64,000 bases of DNA from Leptolyngbya sp. BC1307 (GCF_002286735.1 NZ_NRTA01000007.1:80133-144132), one strand, 5' to 3'; positions 55,008 through 63,904 are shown, numbered from the stretch's first letter. Translations and numbers: made by a program. The notes: generated from the sequence alone by a model not told the origin.

Positions 55008-56438
55008 ATGTCCTACTCACAGACTCAGTCAAAGTCTGGCGCTGGTTATAGCGCTGGTGTACAGGATTACCGGCTGACTTACTACGCGCCGGACTACACG
55101 CCCAGAGATACAGATATTTTGGCTGCGTTCCGGATGACGCCTCAGCCTGGCGTTCCTCCCGAAGAGTGCGCAGCTGCAGTAGCAGCAGAGTCTTCTACCG
55201 GTACCTGGACGACCGTGTGGACCGACCTGCTGACCGATATGGATCGCTACAGAGGCCGCTGCTACGACATTGAGCCCGTCCCTGGCGAAGACAATCAGTA
55301 CATCGCTTATGTGGCCTATCCGCTCGACTTGTTTGAGGAAGGCTCGGTCACTAACCTGCTCACCTCTATTGTGGGTAACGTTTTTGGCTTTAAAGCCCTA
55401 CGCGCCCTGCGCTTAGAAGACCTGCGGATTCCGGTGGCCTATCTGAAGACGTTCCAAGGACCGCCTCACGGTATTCAAGTTGAGCGCGATCGCATCAACA
55501 AGTACGGTCGTCCGCTGCTGGGCTGCACCATCAAGCCTAAGCTGGGCCTATCTGCTAAGAACTATGGCCGGGCAGTCTATGAGTGTCTGCGCGGCGGTCT
55601 TGACTTCACTAAAGACGACGAGAACATCAACTCTCAGCCCTTCCAGCGCTGGCGCGATCGCTTCTTGTTTGTCGCTGACGCCATTGGCAAATCACAGGCC
55701 GAAACCGGTGAGATTAAAGGTCACTACCTCAACGTCACCGCTTCCACCTGCGAAGAGATGATCAAGCGGGCCGAGTACGCCAAAGAACTCGACATGCCCA
55801 TCATCATGCACGACTTCTTAACGGCCGGCTTTACGGCTAACACCACCCTGTCTCACTGGTGCCGCGACAACGGCGTGCTCTTGCACATTCACCGCGCTAT
55901 GCACGCTGTGATTGACCGTCAGAAGAACCACGGTATGCACTTCCGCGTGCTGGCTAAGTGTCTGCGGATGTCCGGCGGTGACCACATTCACACCGGTACG
56001 GTTGTGGGTAAATTGGAAGGCGATCGCGGCGCTACTTTAGGCTTTGTTGACCTGCTGCGCGAAAACTACATCGAGCAAGACAAGTCTCGCGGTATCTACT
56101 TCACCCAAGACTGGGCTTCGATGCCTGGTGTGATGGCCGTTGCCTCCGGTGGTATCCACGTATGGCATATGCCTGCACTGGTAGAAATCTTTGGTGATGA
56201 CTCCGTGCTGCAGTTCGGCGGCGGCACCCTGGGTCACCCTTGGGGTAACGCACCGGGCGCAACCGCTAACCGGGTGGCTCTCGAAGCCTGCGTGCAAGCT
56301 CGCAACGAAGGCCGTAACCTGGCCCGCGAAGGTGGCGACATCATTCGCGAAGCCTGCAAGTGGTCTCCTGAACTGGCTGCTGCCTGTGAACTCTGGAAAG
56401 AGATCAAGTTTGAGTTCGACACCGTCGATACTATCTAA
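55008..56438 (+). CDS. rbcL: Rubisco large subunit, Form IB
   Basis: A 476-residue catalytic subunit that carboxylates ribulose bisphosphate. The carbamylated lysine sits in [26 protein letters not shown] carries the active-site lysine, and the C-terminal [16 protein letters not shown] phosphate site is complete. The N-terminus ([20 protein letters not shown]) is Form IB, so the organism would package it in beta-carboxysomes; no ccm gene is in the window. Followed by rbcX (133-base gap) and rbcS. Confidence 0.99.
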   Translation: MSYSQTQSKSGAGYSAGVQDYRLTYYAPDYTPRDTDILAAFRMTPQPGVPPEECAAAVAAESSTGTWTTVWTDLLTDMDRYRGRCYDIEPVPGEDNQYIAYVAYPLDLFEEGSVTNLLTSIVGNVFGFKALRALRLEDLRIPVAYLKTFQGPPHGIQVERDRINKYGRPLLGCTIKPKLGLSAKNYGRAVYECLRGGLDFTKDDENINSQPFQRWRDRFLFVADAIGKSQAETGEIKGHYLNVTASTCEEMIKRAEYAKELDMPIIMHDFLTAGFTANTTLSHWCRDNGVLLHIHRAMHAVIDRQKNHGMHFRVLAKCLRMSGGDHIHTGTVVGKLEGDRGATLGFVDLLRENYIEQDKSRGIYFTQDWASMPGVMAVASGGIHVWHMPALVEIFGDDSVLQFGGGTLGHPWGNAPGATANRVALEACVQARNEGRNLAREGGDIIREACKWSPELAAACELWKEIKFEFDTVDTI

Positions 56439-56459
56439 GCTGCCGCTAACGCATCAGCG

Positions 56460-56504
56460 TCTGGCAGGTCTACATCTGGCAGAGCGGTATCAGGTAGAGC
56501 GGTT
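56460..56504. repeat. Degenerate triple repeat, period 15
   Basis: Three 15-base units starting TCTGGCAGG, TCTGGCAGA and TCAGGTAGA follow one another in the rbcL-rbcX spacer. Units 2 and 3 share 12 of 15 bases. Confidence 0.65.
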
Positions 56505-56571
56505 TCTTAAGCACCCAGATGAGACAATAGTCAGCACAAGATTTATCGGCGCTCTCTAGAGTGCCTCCAGT

Positions 56572-57036
56572 ATGAATCTCAAGCGAATCGCAAAAGATAC
56601 GGCTCAGGTACTCACCAGCTACCTCACCTATCAAGCCGTTCGCACCGTGCTAAACCAGCTCAGAGAAACCAATCTACCCCGGTTCTATTGGCTCAATGAG
56701 TTTTCTAGTCGTGAAAAGCTCCAAGACGGCGAAGCTTACATCGCCAGTCTGCTGCAAGTGCAGCCCGATTTGGCCCTGCGGATTATGACCGTCAGGCAAC
56801 ATATTGCCGAAGAGATTGCCGAATTTCTCCCTGAAATGGTGACGAGCAATATCCAGCAGGCCAACATCGGGCATCGCAAAAAGCAGCTAGAGCGCATGAC
56901 TCAGATGACCTCAGAAGAGTTAACAGCCAGTGTCGATAGGGTAAAAAGCGAGTCAGAATCTGAGTCGCTCCCGCCCGAATCCGACCTTTCTGGGTCTGAT
57001 GCGACCGATGCCGAACCACCGGATGCAGCCGCCTGA
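56572..57036 (+). CDS. rbcX: Rubisco assembly chaperone RbcX
   Basis: A 154-residue homodimeric chaperone that binds the RbcL C-terminus during assembly. TSYLTYQAVRTVLNQLRETN and WLNEFSSREKLQDGEAYI are the conserved core that forms the groove. The last 40 residues are an acidic, Ser/Glu-rich tail with no conserved role. It lies in the canonical position between rbcL and rbcS. Confidence 0.96.
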   Translation: MNLKRIAKDTAQVLTSYLTYQAVRTVLNQLRETNLPRFYWLNEFSSREKLQDGEAYIASLLQVQPDLALRIMTVRQHIAEEIAEFLPEMVTSNIQQANIGHRKKQLERMTQMTSEELTASVDRVKSESESESLPPESDLSGSDATDAEPPDAAA

Positions 57037-57117
57037 TAGCAAGCTTCTTCAGCCTGCGATTCCAGTTCATTGAAAATATTTCAGCTATCAACTTTCCCTT
57101 TCGACTAAAAGAAACTC

Positions 57118-57474
57118 ATGAAAACTCTGCCAAAAGAGCGCCGGTATGAAACTCTTTCGTACCTGCCCCCCCTGACCGACAGCCAAATTGAAAAGCAGCT
57201 CAACTACTGTCTGCAAATGGGCTACATTCCCGCCGTCGAATTTAACGAAGATTCGAACCCTGAGACTTACTACTGGACGATGTGGAAGCTGCCTTTGTTT
57301 GGCGCAACCAGCACTCGCGCGGTGCTCGACGAAATCCAAGCCTGCCGCTCTGAGTACGGCAACTGCTTCATCCGCGTCGTTGGCTTTGACAATGTCAAGC
57401 AGTGCCAAGCAGTGAGCTTTATCGTTCACAAGCCCGGCAGCAACAACAATAGTGGCAGCGGCTACCGCTACTAG
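57118..57474 (+). CDS. rbcS: Rubisco small subunit
   Basis: A 118-residue small subunit that caps the L8 core. [18 protein letters not shown] at the N-terminus and [12 protein letters not shown] are family hallmarks, as is [15 protein letters not shown]. The last residues ([10 protein letters not shown]) are a short lineage tail. A clear terminator follows, closing the rbcLXS unit. Confidence 0.98.
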   Translation: MKTLPKERRYETLSYLPPLTDSQIEKQLNYCLQMGYIPAVEFNEDSNPETYYWTMWKLPLFGATSTRAVLDEIQACRSEYGNCFIRVVGFDNVKQCQAVSFIVHKPGSNNNSGSGYRY

Positions 57475-57501
57475 AATTTAGTTATTGAACTAAATCTGAT
57501 T

Positions 57502-57527
57502 GGGGAGGCACTCTGTCTCCCCTTTTT
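57502..57527 (+). terminator. Terminator of the rbcLXS unit
   Basis: Arms GGGGAG and CTCCCC around a 9-base loop, followed by TTTTT, 28 bases after rbcS. Confidence 0.9.
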
Positions 57528-57557
57528 CGTGAATTTTGCCTTTCGTGAGGAATCAGT

Positions 57558-57971
57558 ATGTCTCAGACAGGGCGCTTGGTGATGCTGGCTGAAGATCAGC
57601 TGACTGAGTACAGTACCGACGCGCGAAAGATTGAGAAGCTGCGGCAAAAGATTTCGCTGTCGGTGTCGCCTGCTCAGCAAAAGCAGGTAAAGCAAGAGTT
57701 AGACGCCGATTTGCCTCGGAATTTCTTTGACAATATTTTGCTGGAGCAGCGGCAGGCAGTGTCTCTGCCCTTTTGGGGAATTGCCGGGCTAGGGCTACTG
57801 TTCGGCATTTCGTTTACGCAGCCGGTAGACTTTGTGGCGACCGGGCTAGGTGGGGCGGCGGCCATTATTATCCAAAGACGCGGCTGGAAGCTACAGGCAA
57901 AAAATCTGGTGATGCAGGCGCTGACGGAGATTGAAGAACGCACTCAGTCCGTGAGAACCGCTAGCAAGTAG
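57558..57971 (+). CDS. Membrane protein of unknown function in the Rubisco locus
   Basis: A 137-residue protein. A charged helical N-terminal half (about 1-65, with EKLRQKISLSVSPAQQKQVKQ) precedes two hydrophobic segments (VSLPFWGIAGLGLLFGISF and VDFVATGLGGAAAIII) and a basic C-terminal helix. I do not recognise a family. It is placed between rbcS and the activase gene, on the same strand but after a terminator. Confidence 0.7.
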   Translation: MSQTGRLVMLAEDQLTEYSTDARKIEKLRQKISLSVSPAQQKQVKQELDADLPRNFFDNILLEQRQAVSLPFWGIAGLGLLFGISFTQPVDFVATGLGGAAAIIIQRRGWKLQAKNLVMQALTEIEERTQSVRTASK

Positions 57972-57987
57972 CGCCTCCACCTTCATC

Positions 57988-58578
57988 ATGACAGACACTC
58001 GTATATGCTTTTTTGGTGACTCTTTTGTGAATGGGACAGGCGACCCGGCCTATTTGGGTTGGAGTGGTAGAGTCTGTGCGGCGATCGCTCACCCTAATCT
58101 GACTTATTACAATCTGGGCATTCGAGGCAATACTAGCGAACAAATAGAAGCGCGCTGGCAAGCTGAAGCTGCCCTACGGTTCTGTCCGAACTGCGCCCCT
58201 CGTTTGGTCTTCTCGTTTGGTGTCAATGACAACTGTATTGAAGACGGTCGCTTGCGGGTAGATGCAAAGCGGTCAATTGATTGCGCTCGCCGGATTTTGA
58301 CCCAGGCTAAAGCGCTGTACCCGACGCTCTTGATTGGCCCGCCGCCCATTGCAGATGAAACTATTAATGACCGTACAGTAGTCACTTCGATGGCTTATGC
58401 TGCGCTCTGCGATCATCTGGCGATTCCCTATTTAGAAACTTACCGACCGCTCAGACAAAATCAGGTTTGGATGAACGAAGTGGCTTCGGGAGACGGGTCT
58501 CATCCTGCGGCGGCTGGCTATGAAGCGATCGCTCAACTGGTACTAGATTGGCCTGCCTGGCAGGATTGGTTTGCGTAG
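57988..58578 (+). CDS. SGNH/GDSL hydrolase
   Basis: A 196-residue cytoplasmic-type hydrolase. The SGNH blocks are FFGDSFVNGTGD (Ser), GIRGNTS, FGVNDN (Asn) and DGSHPAAAGY (Asp/His). It begins 16 bases after the membrane-protein gene. Substrate is unknown. No signal peptide. Confidence 0.85.
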   Translation: MTDTRICFFGDSFVNGTGDPAYLGWSGRVCAAIAHPNLTYYNLGIRGNTSEQIEARWQAEAALRFCPNCAPRLVFSFGVNDNCIEDGRLRVDAKRSIDCARRILTQAKALYPTLLIGPPPIADETINDRTVVTSMAYAALCDHLAIPYLETYRPLRQNQVWMNEVASGDGSHPAAAGYEAIAQLVLDWPAWQDWFA

Positions 58579-58722
58579 AGCCCTTTTGCCTGAGACAGAC
58601 CAGCGAAACCATCTGTTTTACTGATGCGTCGGTCTATACTTTTTGATGAAAAACGGTATTCTTTGATACCAAACTAAATTTAAGATAGGGAAAGCCATTT
58701 ATACAGTGTTAGCAGTCTGCAT

Positions 58723-60048
58723 ATGACCTATTACATTGCGCCGCTTTTTTTGAATAAGCTGGCTGTCCACATCACCAAAAATTACCTGGATCTGCCTCGG
58801 GTTAAGATTCCGCTGATTTTAGGAATACATGGGCGCAAGGGGGAAGGCAAGACCTTTCAGTGCGAGCTGGTGTTTCAGCAAATGGGGGTCGAAGTGGTGC
58901 ATATTTCTGGGGGCGAACTCGAAAGCCCAGATGCAGGCGACCCGGCCAGGCTGGTTCGGCTGCGCTATCGGGAGGCGGCTGAATTGGTGCGGGTGCGCGG
59001 CTGTATGGCGGTGCTGATGATCAATGACCTGGATGCGGGTGCAGGCCGTTTTGATCGGATGACGCAGTACACCGTGAATACTCAGCTGGTGAACAACACG
59101 CTGATGAATATTGCGGACAACCCGACTGATGTGCAGTTGCCGGGCAGCTATGACGAAAAAGAGCTGCCGCGCATTCCAATTATTGCTACTGGTAATGACT
59201 TTGCCACGCTCTATGCGCCGCTGATTCGCGATGGGCGAATGCAGAAGTTTTATTGGGAGCCGAGCCATGAAGATCGCCTGGGCATTGTCGGCGGCATGTT
59301 TGCTGAAGACGGCCTGCCTGCCAGCGATGTAGAAAAGCTGGTGAATCACTTTAAGGATCAGGCGATTGATTTTTTCGGGGCGGTGCGATCGCAAATCTAC
59401 GACGAACAAATCACCCAGTTTATCCAGTCAGTCGGCATCGAAAATATTGCTCGCAGCGTCGTCAATACGCTAAAAGTTCCCTCCTTTGCCAAACCTAACT
59501 TTCAGCTTGAGCACCTGATAGCGGTAGGTAAAACGCTCGTCCAAGAACAAGAGTATGTTCGGACCATGGGATTAGTCAGCGAATACAATCAGGCACTAAC
59601 GCCTGGCCGCCCTAGTCAAGCCCGCCGCTACGGAGAGTCAGCGCTGCTCACACCGCCCGAAAACAACCCGCTACAACCGTACAGCTTAAGTCCCAGAGCC
59701 GCTGAAAAAAATGTTAAGCCCTCGCCCTCAACCCCGCCCCTTAAATCACCTGCTCAGGCGCAGTCTAACGGTGCTGCTGATGATCCGCTTCCCCCAGACA
59801 TTCAGCGGCAGCTTAGCGCTATTTTGGCCCAAGGCCATCGCTTAGGAATAGAACATGTTGATAAACGACGTTTCCGAGTGAACTCATGGCGATCGCACGA
59901 CACCTTTGACAGCTCAGACGAAGCAGCGGCAGCTAATAGCCTAAAAGACTGCCTCAGACAGTTTCCAGACCACTACGTCCGGCTGATCAGCATCGACCGC
60001 CAGACCAAGCGGCGCGTCACTGAGACCATTATTCACAGACCGCAGTGA
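58723..60048 (+). CDS. rca: Rubisco activase with SSUL domain
   Basis: A 441-residue AAA+ protein that remodels inhibited Rubisco. Walker A GRKGEGKT (K43) and Walker B VLMINDLDAG (about 97-106) are intact. After a disordered Pro/Ser linker (about 295-350) comes a small-subunit-like domain, LAQGHRLGIEHVDKRRFRVN, ending RQTKRRVTETIIHRP. In cyanobacteria such SSUL domains bind Rubisco and recruit the activase into carboxysomes. It lies 1.25 kb downstream of rbcS on the same strand. Confidence 0.93.
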   Translation: MTYYIAPLFLNKLAVHITKNYLDLPRVKIPLILGIHGRKGEGKTFQCELVFQQMGVEVVHISGGELESPDAGDPARLVRLRYREAAELVRVRGCMAVLMINDLDAGAGRFDRMTQYTVNTQLVNNTLMNIADNPTDVQLPGSYDEKELPRIPIIATGNDFATLYAPLIRDGRMQKFYWEPSHEDRLGIVGGMFAEDGLPASDVEKLVNHFKDQAIDFFGAVRSQIYDEQITQFIQSVGIENIARSVVNTLKVPSFAKPNFQLEHLIAVGKTLVQEQEYVRTMGLVSEYNQALTPGRPSQARRYGESALLTPPENNPLQPYSLSPRAAEKNVKPSPSTPPLKSPAQAQSNGAADDPLPPDIQRQLSAILAQGHRLGIEHVDKRRFRVNSWRSHDTFDSSDEAAAANSLKDCLRQFPDHYVRLISIDRQTKRRVTETIIHRPQ

Positions 60049-60065
60049 GAAGTGGGCATAAGCCT

Positions 60066-60488
60066 TTATGACTGTTGCAAATACTGTTTGAGCCGGAGTA
60101 AGCTGAGCGTCTGCCCCAAATTGAGCGGGAGCAAAGAGATTCCTTCTAAGCGAGACTGCACCCAGCCGTCTCCCCACTGCCATTCGTGAAAGCCATCAAT
60201 GCTGCCACTCAGCAAAAAGCGCACGCCATAAGGCGAAATCTGTTCTACCCGGTGCCCGATTTTTGCTAAACCCAGCGCACTCTCAAACTCTTGGCCAACT
60301 GACAGCTTACCTACCGAAGTGCTGCTAGCAGACCAGTTGTTAACTTCACCATTCCCACTAGAAAATTTGACCTGCTGGGGCCACAGCCACTGTTTGAGTC
60401 TTTCGGGCTCTGTGAGACTTTCACTGATTTTGTCGGCGCTAGCTTCTATCTCTATCCTGAGGTCGCTGTGCTGATAGGTGCCAAACAT
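60066..60488 (-). CDS. SRPBCC-fold protein
   Basis: A 140-residue START/Bet v1-like protein. The N-terminal strand-helix (IEIEASADKISESLTEPERLKQWLWP) and the final amphipathic helix are typical of the superfamily. It converges on the activase gene with 17 bases between stops. Ligand is unknown. Confidence 0.75.
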   Translation of the reverse strand: MFGTYQHSDLRIEIEASADKISESLTEPERLKQWLWPQQVKFSSGNGEVNNWSASSTSVGKLSVGQEFESALGLAKIGHRVEQISPYGVRFLLSGSIDGFHEWQWGDGWVQSRLEGISLLPLNLGQTLSLLRLKQYLQQS

Positions 60489-60566
60489 CTGAACTACTCA
60501 AACCTGCGCTACATCTGAAAGTACTCTAACGCAGCTGACAGCCATAAAAGACAGCTTGAAAGCGCA

Positions 60567-61298
60567 TCAGCTAGCCAATTCAGAGCGGAGGTCAGTTGCG
60601 CTCGGTAGCTCCAGACAGTAGCCTGCGCCGTAGACTGTCTTAATATACCGTGGGTGCCTGGGATCGGGCTCTAGCTTAGTGCGCAGATGCCGGATATGAA
60701 CTCGAATAGTTTCGATGTCATCGTTAGGGTCGTAGCCCCAGACTTCTTTGAGAATTTCGCTGGGTGAGACTGTTTGGCCATGGCGCTGTAGCAGGCAGTG
60801 CAACAGTTCAAACTCTAGATGAGTGAGCTTGACGGTTTTGTCTAGCCAGATGGCTTCAAATCTTTCGGGTACCAGCGTCAGCGAGCCGTAGCTTAAGATC
60901 TCGCTGTGCTTAGCCGCCTGAGGAATGCGGTCAGTGCGGCGCAGGAGAGCCCGCACCCGAGCCAGCATTTCTTCTAGCTCAAAGGGCTTAGTTAGATAGT
61001 CATCTGCGCCAGCATTAAAGCCGTCAACTTTGTTTTGGAGTTCGCCCAGGGCCGTCAGCATGAGCACTGGAATATCTGCTGTCCGGTCATCACGGCGGAG
61101 TCGCTGACAGACCGTAAACCCGTCTACCTTCGGCAGCATCAGATCCAGCATGATCAAATCGGGCACAATCTGCACGGCTAGGGCCTGACCTCTAATCCCG
61201 TCACCTGCCTGGTTAATGTCGTAGCCCGCCATCTCAAGGTTAATTGAAATCAGTTCGACGATAGCTGGATCATCATCAATGACGAGTATACGAGGCAT
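60567..61298 (-). CDS. rpaA: Response regulator RpaA
   Basis: A 243-residue OmpR-type regulator. The receiver has IDDDP, phosphoacceptor D52 ([12 protein letters not shown]) and the conserved KPFELEEML. The stretch [19 protein letters not shown] between the domains and the winged-helix ending [16 protein letters not shown] are specific to RpaA, not RpaB. RpaA is the output of the circadian clock through SasA/CikA and also influences state transitions. No kinase is adjacent. Confidence 0.9.
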   Translation of the reverse strand: MPRILVIDDDPAIVELISINLEMAGYDINQAGDGIRGQALAVQIVPDLIMLDLMLPKVDGFTVCQRLRRDDRTADIPVLMLTALGELQNKVDGFNAGADDYLTKPFELEEMLARVRALLRRTDRIPQAAKHSEILSYGSLTLVPERFEAIWLDKTVKLTHLEFELLHCLLQRHGQTVSPSEILKEVWGYDPNDDIETIRVHIRHLRTKLEPDPRHPRYIKTVYGAGYCLELPSATDLRSELAS

Positions 61299-61510
61299 GT
61301 TAAAAAAGGTATTGCTATAGAATTAAGACTACCACCTCTATCAGAAGTAACAAGTACACATGCTTGCCACTTCCATAGGGCGTATCTGACAAATACATGC
61401 GCCTGCATTTATCTGTGTGGGCGCATGACCCCTTGTAAGCGCAGGAGAATCACGGGTGACAATTGCGATCTTAACATTGCGTTACAAAGATTAAGCAGCG
61501 TCATGAAGAT

Positions 61511-61528
61511 CAAGCAAGCAAGCAAGCA
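61511..61528. repeat. CAAG tetranucleotide repeat
   Basis: Four CAAG units plus CA, upstream of rpaA in a spacer (61299-61587) with no other feature I can support. Confidence 0.7.
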
Positions 61529-61587
61529 CAATCTCAGCGACTCGATGCCTGAAGGCTGCAGCAGTGCGGCTAAATACTTGAATTAAA

Positions 61588-61659
61588 CTCCCCAGGTAGG
61601 ATTCGAACCTACGACCAATCGATTAACAGTCGACCGCTCTACCACTGAGCTACTGAGGA
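61588..61659 (-). tRNA. tRNA-Asn (GTT)
   Basis: Read on the minus strand, seven acceptor pairs (TCCTCAG with CTGGGGA), a D-arm, the anticodon loop CTGTTAA and the T-loop TTCGAATC are complete in 72 bases. No CCA is encoded. The anticodon GTT reads AAC/AAT. Confidence 0.95.
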
Positions 61660-61782
61660 ATGCGTATTTCATAGTACATAAAGCAGTGTTAATTTGGCAA
61701 GGCAATTTTCATATCTGGCATGGGTCACTTGGCACTTTGCGACAGGCGATCGCTCCCCTCCCGTAAAACCTGGCAAAAACCC

Positions 61783-62328
61783 CTAGTCCATCAGGCCCAT
61801 TCTCATTCTTGCGAGCCGCGCCTGCACAGCTGGGTCCAGATTGGTCAATAATCCGCGCGATCGCCGTTTGTTGGTCTGCTGTCGCCGCCTGACCCGCTGA
61901 CCGGTCTGAGTGACTTCATATTCGAGCTGCTGCGCTGAAATACCTTCAGCCCCATAGCCGATGGCGGTTTGCCGATGAACGCTGTCAGAGGTCGCCACAA
62001 TTAGCCGCTGGGTAAATTTGCGGGCGTCGTTGCGAAACTTAGCGCAGGCTCTCTCGATATAGCTGTCGGCAGTCTGGCCGTAGCCGGTGTAGTGTACCGA
62101 CAGATAAGGCGTAATCGCTTCTTGGGAGGCGGGCGATCGCTGTCCGTAGGCATCGAACACAGCCCAGGTTTCATAGCCTTCGTAGGTGCTGTAGTTGGCC
62201 AGCGCTGCAATCAGCGAGTCACGGGCAGCCTCGAAGCCCTTTGTCTGCTTGAGAGCCGCTAAATCCGCCCATGCGCCTATGATGTTGTAGCCATCGACCA
62301 GTAAGATTGCCTGAGGAGTGCCTGCCAT
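61783..62328 (-). CDS. NYN-domain (YacP/Rae1-like) nuclease
   Basis: A 181-residue PIN-like protein. ILLVDGYNIIGAW opens the fold, with TADSYIERACAKF and VATSDSVHRQTAIGYGA carrying conserved acidic residues. Rae1 relatives cut mRNA on the ribosome. The C-terminal third is basic. The gene stands alone. Confidence 0.85.
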   Translation of the reverse strand: MAGTPQAILLVDGYNIIGAWADLAALKQTKGFEAARDSLIAALANYSTYEGYETWAVFDAYGQRSPASQEAITPYLSVHYTGYGQTADSYIERACAKFRNDARKFTQRLIVATSDSVHRQTAIGYGAEGISAQQLEYEVTQTGQRVRRRQQTNKRRSRGLLTNLDPAVQARLARMRMGLMD

Positions 62329-62420
62329 GATTAGGCCAAGTATGAATTTTTCTGAAATTTCCTCAATGGTAAGCGATTTTTCTCCGGGCGTCTGATTTTT
62401 CCAATCCAGAGGCCCAACTG

Positions 62421-62455
62421 GCTGTTACTCCTGGCTGTTACTCACACTGTTACTC
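62421..62455. repeat. Triple direct repeat of CTGTTACTC
   Basis: Copies at 62421, 62434 and 62446 (periods 13 and 12), in the spacer between the NYN and ABC genes. Confidence 0.8.
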
Positions 62456-62479
62456 ACAGAGGGTACGACTGGGTTGGCA

Positions 62480-63223
62480 TCAACTATTTTGCAGCTTGTG
62501 CTTAAGGCGCTGCGGGTCGCCCTGGTCGCTGACGTTGCCATTTTCTAGCAGGAAAGCGCGATCACAATAGTCCAATTCAGCTAAGCGATGCGTCACCCAT
62601 AGGGCCGTTAATCCTCGGCTTTTGACCAGCGCCTGCACTTGTTTAACCAGGTCAATTTGACTGTCCGGATCGAGCAGGGCAGTCGGTTCATCTAAGAGCA
62701 AAATTTGGCAGTGTTGGGCAATGGCTCCGGCGATCGCTACCCTCTGCTTCTGCCCCCCACTGAGCGCGTAAATCGGCCTTCGCTGCAAGTGCAGTAGATT
62801 AACAGCCGATAGCGCCTCCTCTACCCGCTGCCGAATTTGAGGCAGGGCCAGCCGTTCTTTAACCAGGCCAAAGGCAACGTCTGCGCCAACGGTGGGCATC
62901 ACTAGCTGATGATCGGGGTTTTGAAACACAAATCCAACCGGGCCGTAGGTAGCCATCGTCCCGGTTTGGCGAGCCAGCAGACCGGCTAACAGCCGCAGCA
63001 GCGTAGATTTACCGCTGCCGTTATTGCCCAGCAGCATACAAAACTCGCCTTGCCCCACCGTTAGCGAGCAGTTGCGCAGGACCGCCGCCCCCGACGGCCA
63101 GTGAAAGCTGACGTTTCGGATGGCGATCGCCCTTTCTGCAGACGACTCAGGAAAATGGCCATCTAACTGGCTATCTAATGGGCCATCTATATTATCGGCA
63201 GCGCCTGACGGATCTTTTGGCAA
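62480..63223 (-). CDS. Energy-coupling factor-type ABC ATPase
   Basis: A 247-residue nucleotide-binding subunit. Walker A LGNNGSGKSTLLR, the ECF Q-loop FQNPDHQLVMPTV, signature LSGGQKQRVAIAGA and Walker B ILLLDEPTALLD are intact. It resembles CbiO/EcfA of metal or vitamin importers. No EcfT or S component is in the window. A 35-residue unconserved N-terminal extension is present. Its start is 6 bases from the UPF0367 stop, so it is co-transcribed with it. Confidence 0.85.
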   Translation of the reverse strand: MPKDPSGAADNIDGPLDSQLDGHFPESSAERAIAIRNVSFHWPSGAAVLRNCSLTVGQGEFCMLLGNNGSGKSTLLRLLAGLLARQTGTMATYGPVGFVFQNPDHQLVMPTVGADVAFGLVKERLALPQIRQRVEEALSAVNLLHLQRRPIYALSGGQKQRVAIAGAIAQHCQILLLDEPTALLDPDSQIDLVKQVQALVKSRGLTALWVTHRLAELDYCDRAFLLENGNVSDQGDPQRLKHKLQNS

Positions 63224-63228
63224 AAGCC

Positions 63229-63501
63229 TTACTCACCTGCTAACGCAAAGAAGCCGGGCTGGCGACCAGCAGACGCGCCTTTGCCCGATTTGTCGTACAT
63301 CTGAACGGCAGCTAGCTCACTGACGGCGATCGCCACCTTTTTATCAGCCACCTCGTCACAAGTGATTTCTAACGTGACCGGATTACCTGATGCGATCGCG
63401 TCTAAAGCCTGCTTGTAAGTCGCTTCTGCGGCTTCTTTCCCCTTTTTTTGCACGGTCAACGGCAGGGGCGTGTGCTTCAGCGCAAATTCTACAATATACA
63501 T
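63229..63501 (-). CDS. UPF0367 family protein
   Basis: A 90-residue cyanobacteria-specific protein. MYIVEFALKHTPLPLTVQKK is the conserved start and GRQPGFFALAGE the conserved end. Its function is unknown. It is just upstream of the ECF ATPase gene on the same strand. I took the ATG at 63501; a TTG at 63510 would add three residues. Confidence 0.82.
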   Translation of the reverse strand: MYIVEFALKHTPLPLTVQKKGKEAAEATYKQALDAIASGNPVTLEITCDEVADKKVAIAVSELAAVQMYDKSGKGASAGRQPGFFALAGE

Positions 63502-63600
63502 AGGTGTCAATTAGCTAAGACCAGCGTTGCTAAGTCAAGTTCGCCCTCTAGTATCGCAAACATTTTAAGAATAAGGGCCGCTAATCTTAAGCTCTAGCGC

Positions 63601-63618
63601 TTTACAATTGGTAACAAT
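63601..63618 (+). promoter_or_regulatory. HLR1-like site (RpaB) upstream of psbD
   Basis: TTTACAAT-TG-GTAACAAT matches the paired (G/T)TTACA(T/A)(T/A) direct repeat with one mismatch in the second half. A weak -10 (TTAAAT) stands 17 bases after TTACAA, so the site may overlap a promoter. Confidence 0.6.
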
Positions 63619-63704
63619 CGGCTGTTAAATCAGTGACAAATATGAGAAAGGCGCGTTCAGCTCAGGTTCGTTTATCTCAACTAGAGTAGCCAGAATCCTC
63701 TGAG

Positions 63705-63736
63705 AGAATGGTTTCCCCCCTTCGAGGGATCATTCT
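63705..63736 (+). other. Hairpin in psbD upstream region
   Basis: AGAATG pairs with CATTCT, with a second inner helix TCCC/GGGA. It lies upstream of the TATAAT at 63775, so it would be transcribed only from a promoter near the HLR1 site. Confidence 0.4.
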
Positions 63737-63774
63737 TATCCGCTAGCGGGAAGATTTTTCTGAGAAAATGCCTC

Positions 63775-63780
63775 TATAAT
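63775..63780 (+). promoter_or_regulatory. Candidate psbD -10 box
   Basis: A perfect TATAAT about 125 bases before psbD. No good -35 at 16-18 bases, so an activator may be needed. Confidence 0.45.
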
Positions 63781-63904
63781 AATGAGAAGTGGAGTAAAGA
63801 TTGGTAAATACTTGTATTAATATTAACGAGTCAGTGTTAACCGCTGATAAGTGAGCCAATTTCTACCCCGTCCTATATAGATAATCCAATTTGGAGACTA
63901 CTTA

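Larger units (their letters stand above)
63511..63904 (+). promoter_or_regulatory. psbD leader and promoter region
   Basis: About 390 bases between divergent genes. It holds an HLR1-like site (63601-63618), a hairpin at 63705-63736 (AGAATG/CATTCT arms), a palindrome CCGCTAGCGG near 63740, a perfect TATAAT at 63775-63780, and a GGAG ribosome site. Confidence 0.7.

Noticed and set aside
61511..61528. CAAG repeat as a phase-variation switch for rpaA
   Set aside because: It lies about 210 bases upstream of the rpaA start, outside coding DNA and any recognisable promoter element.
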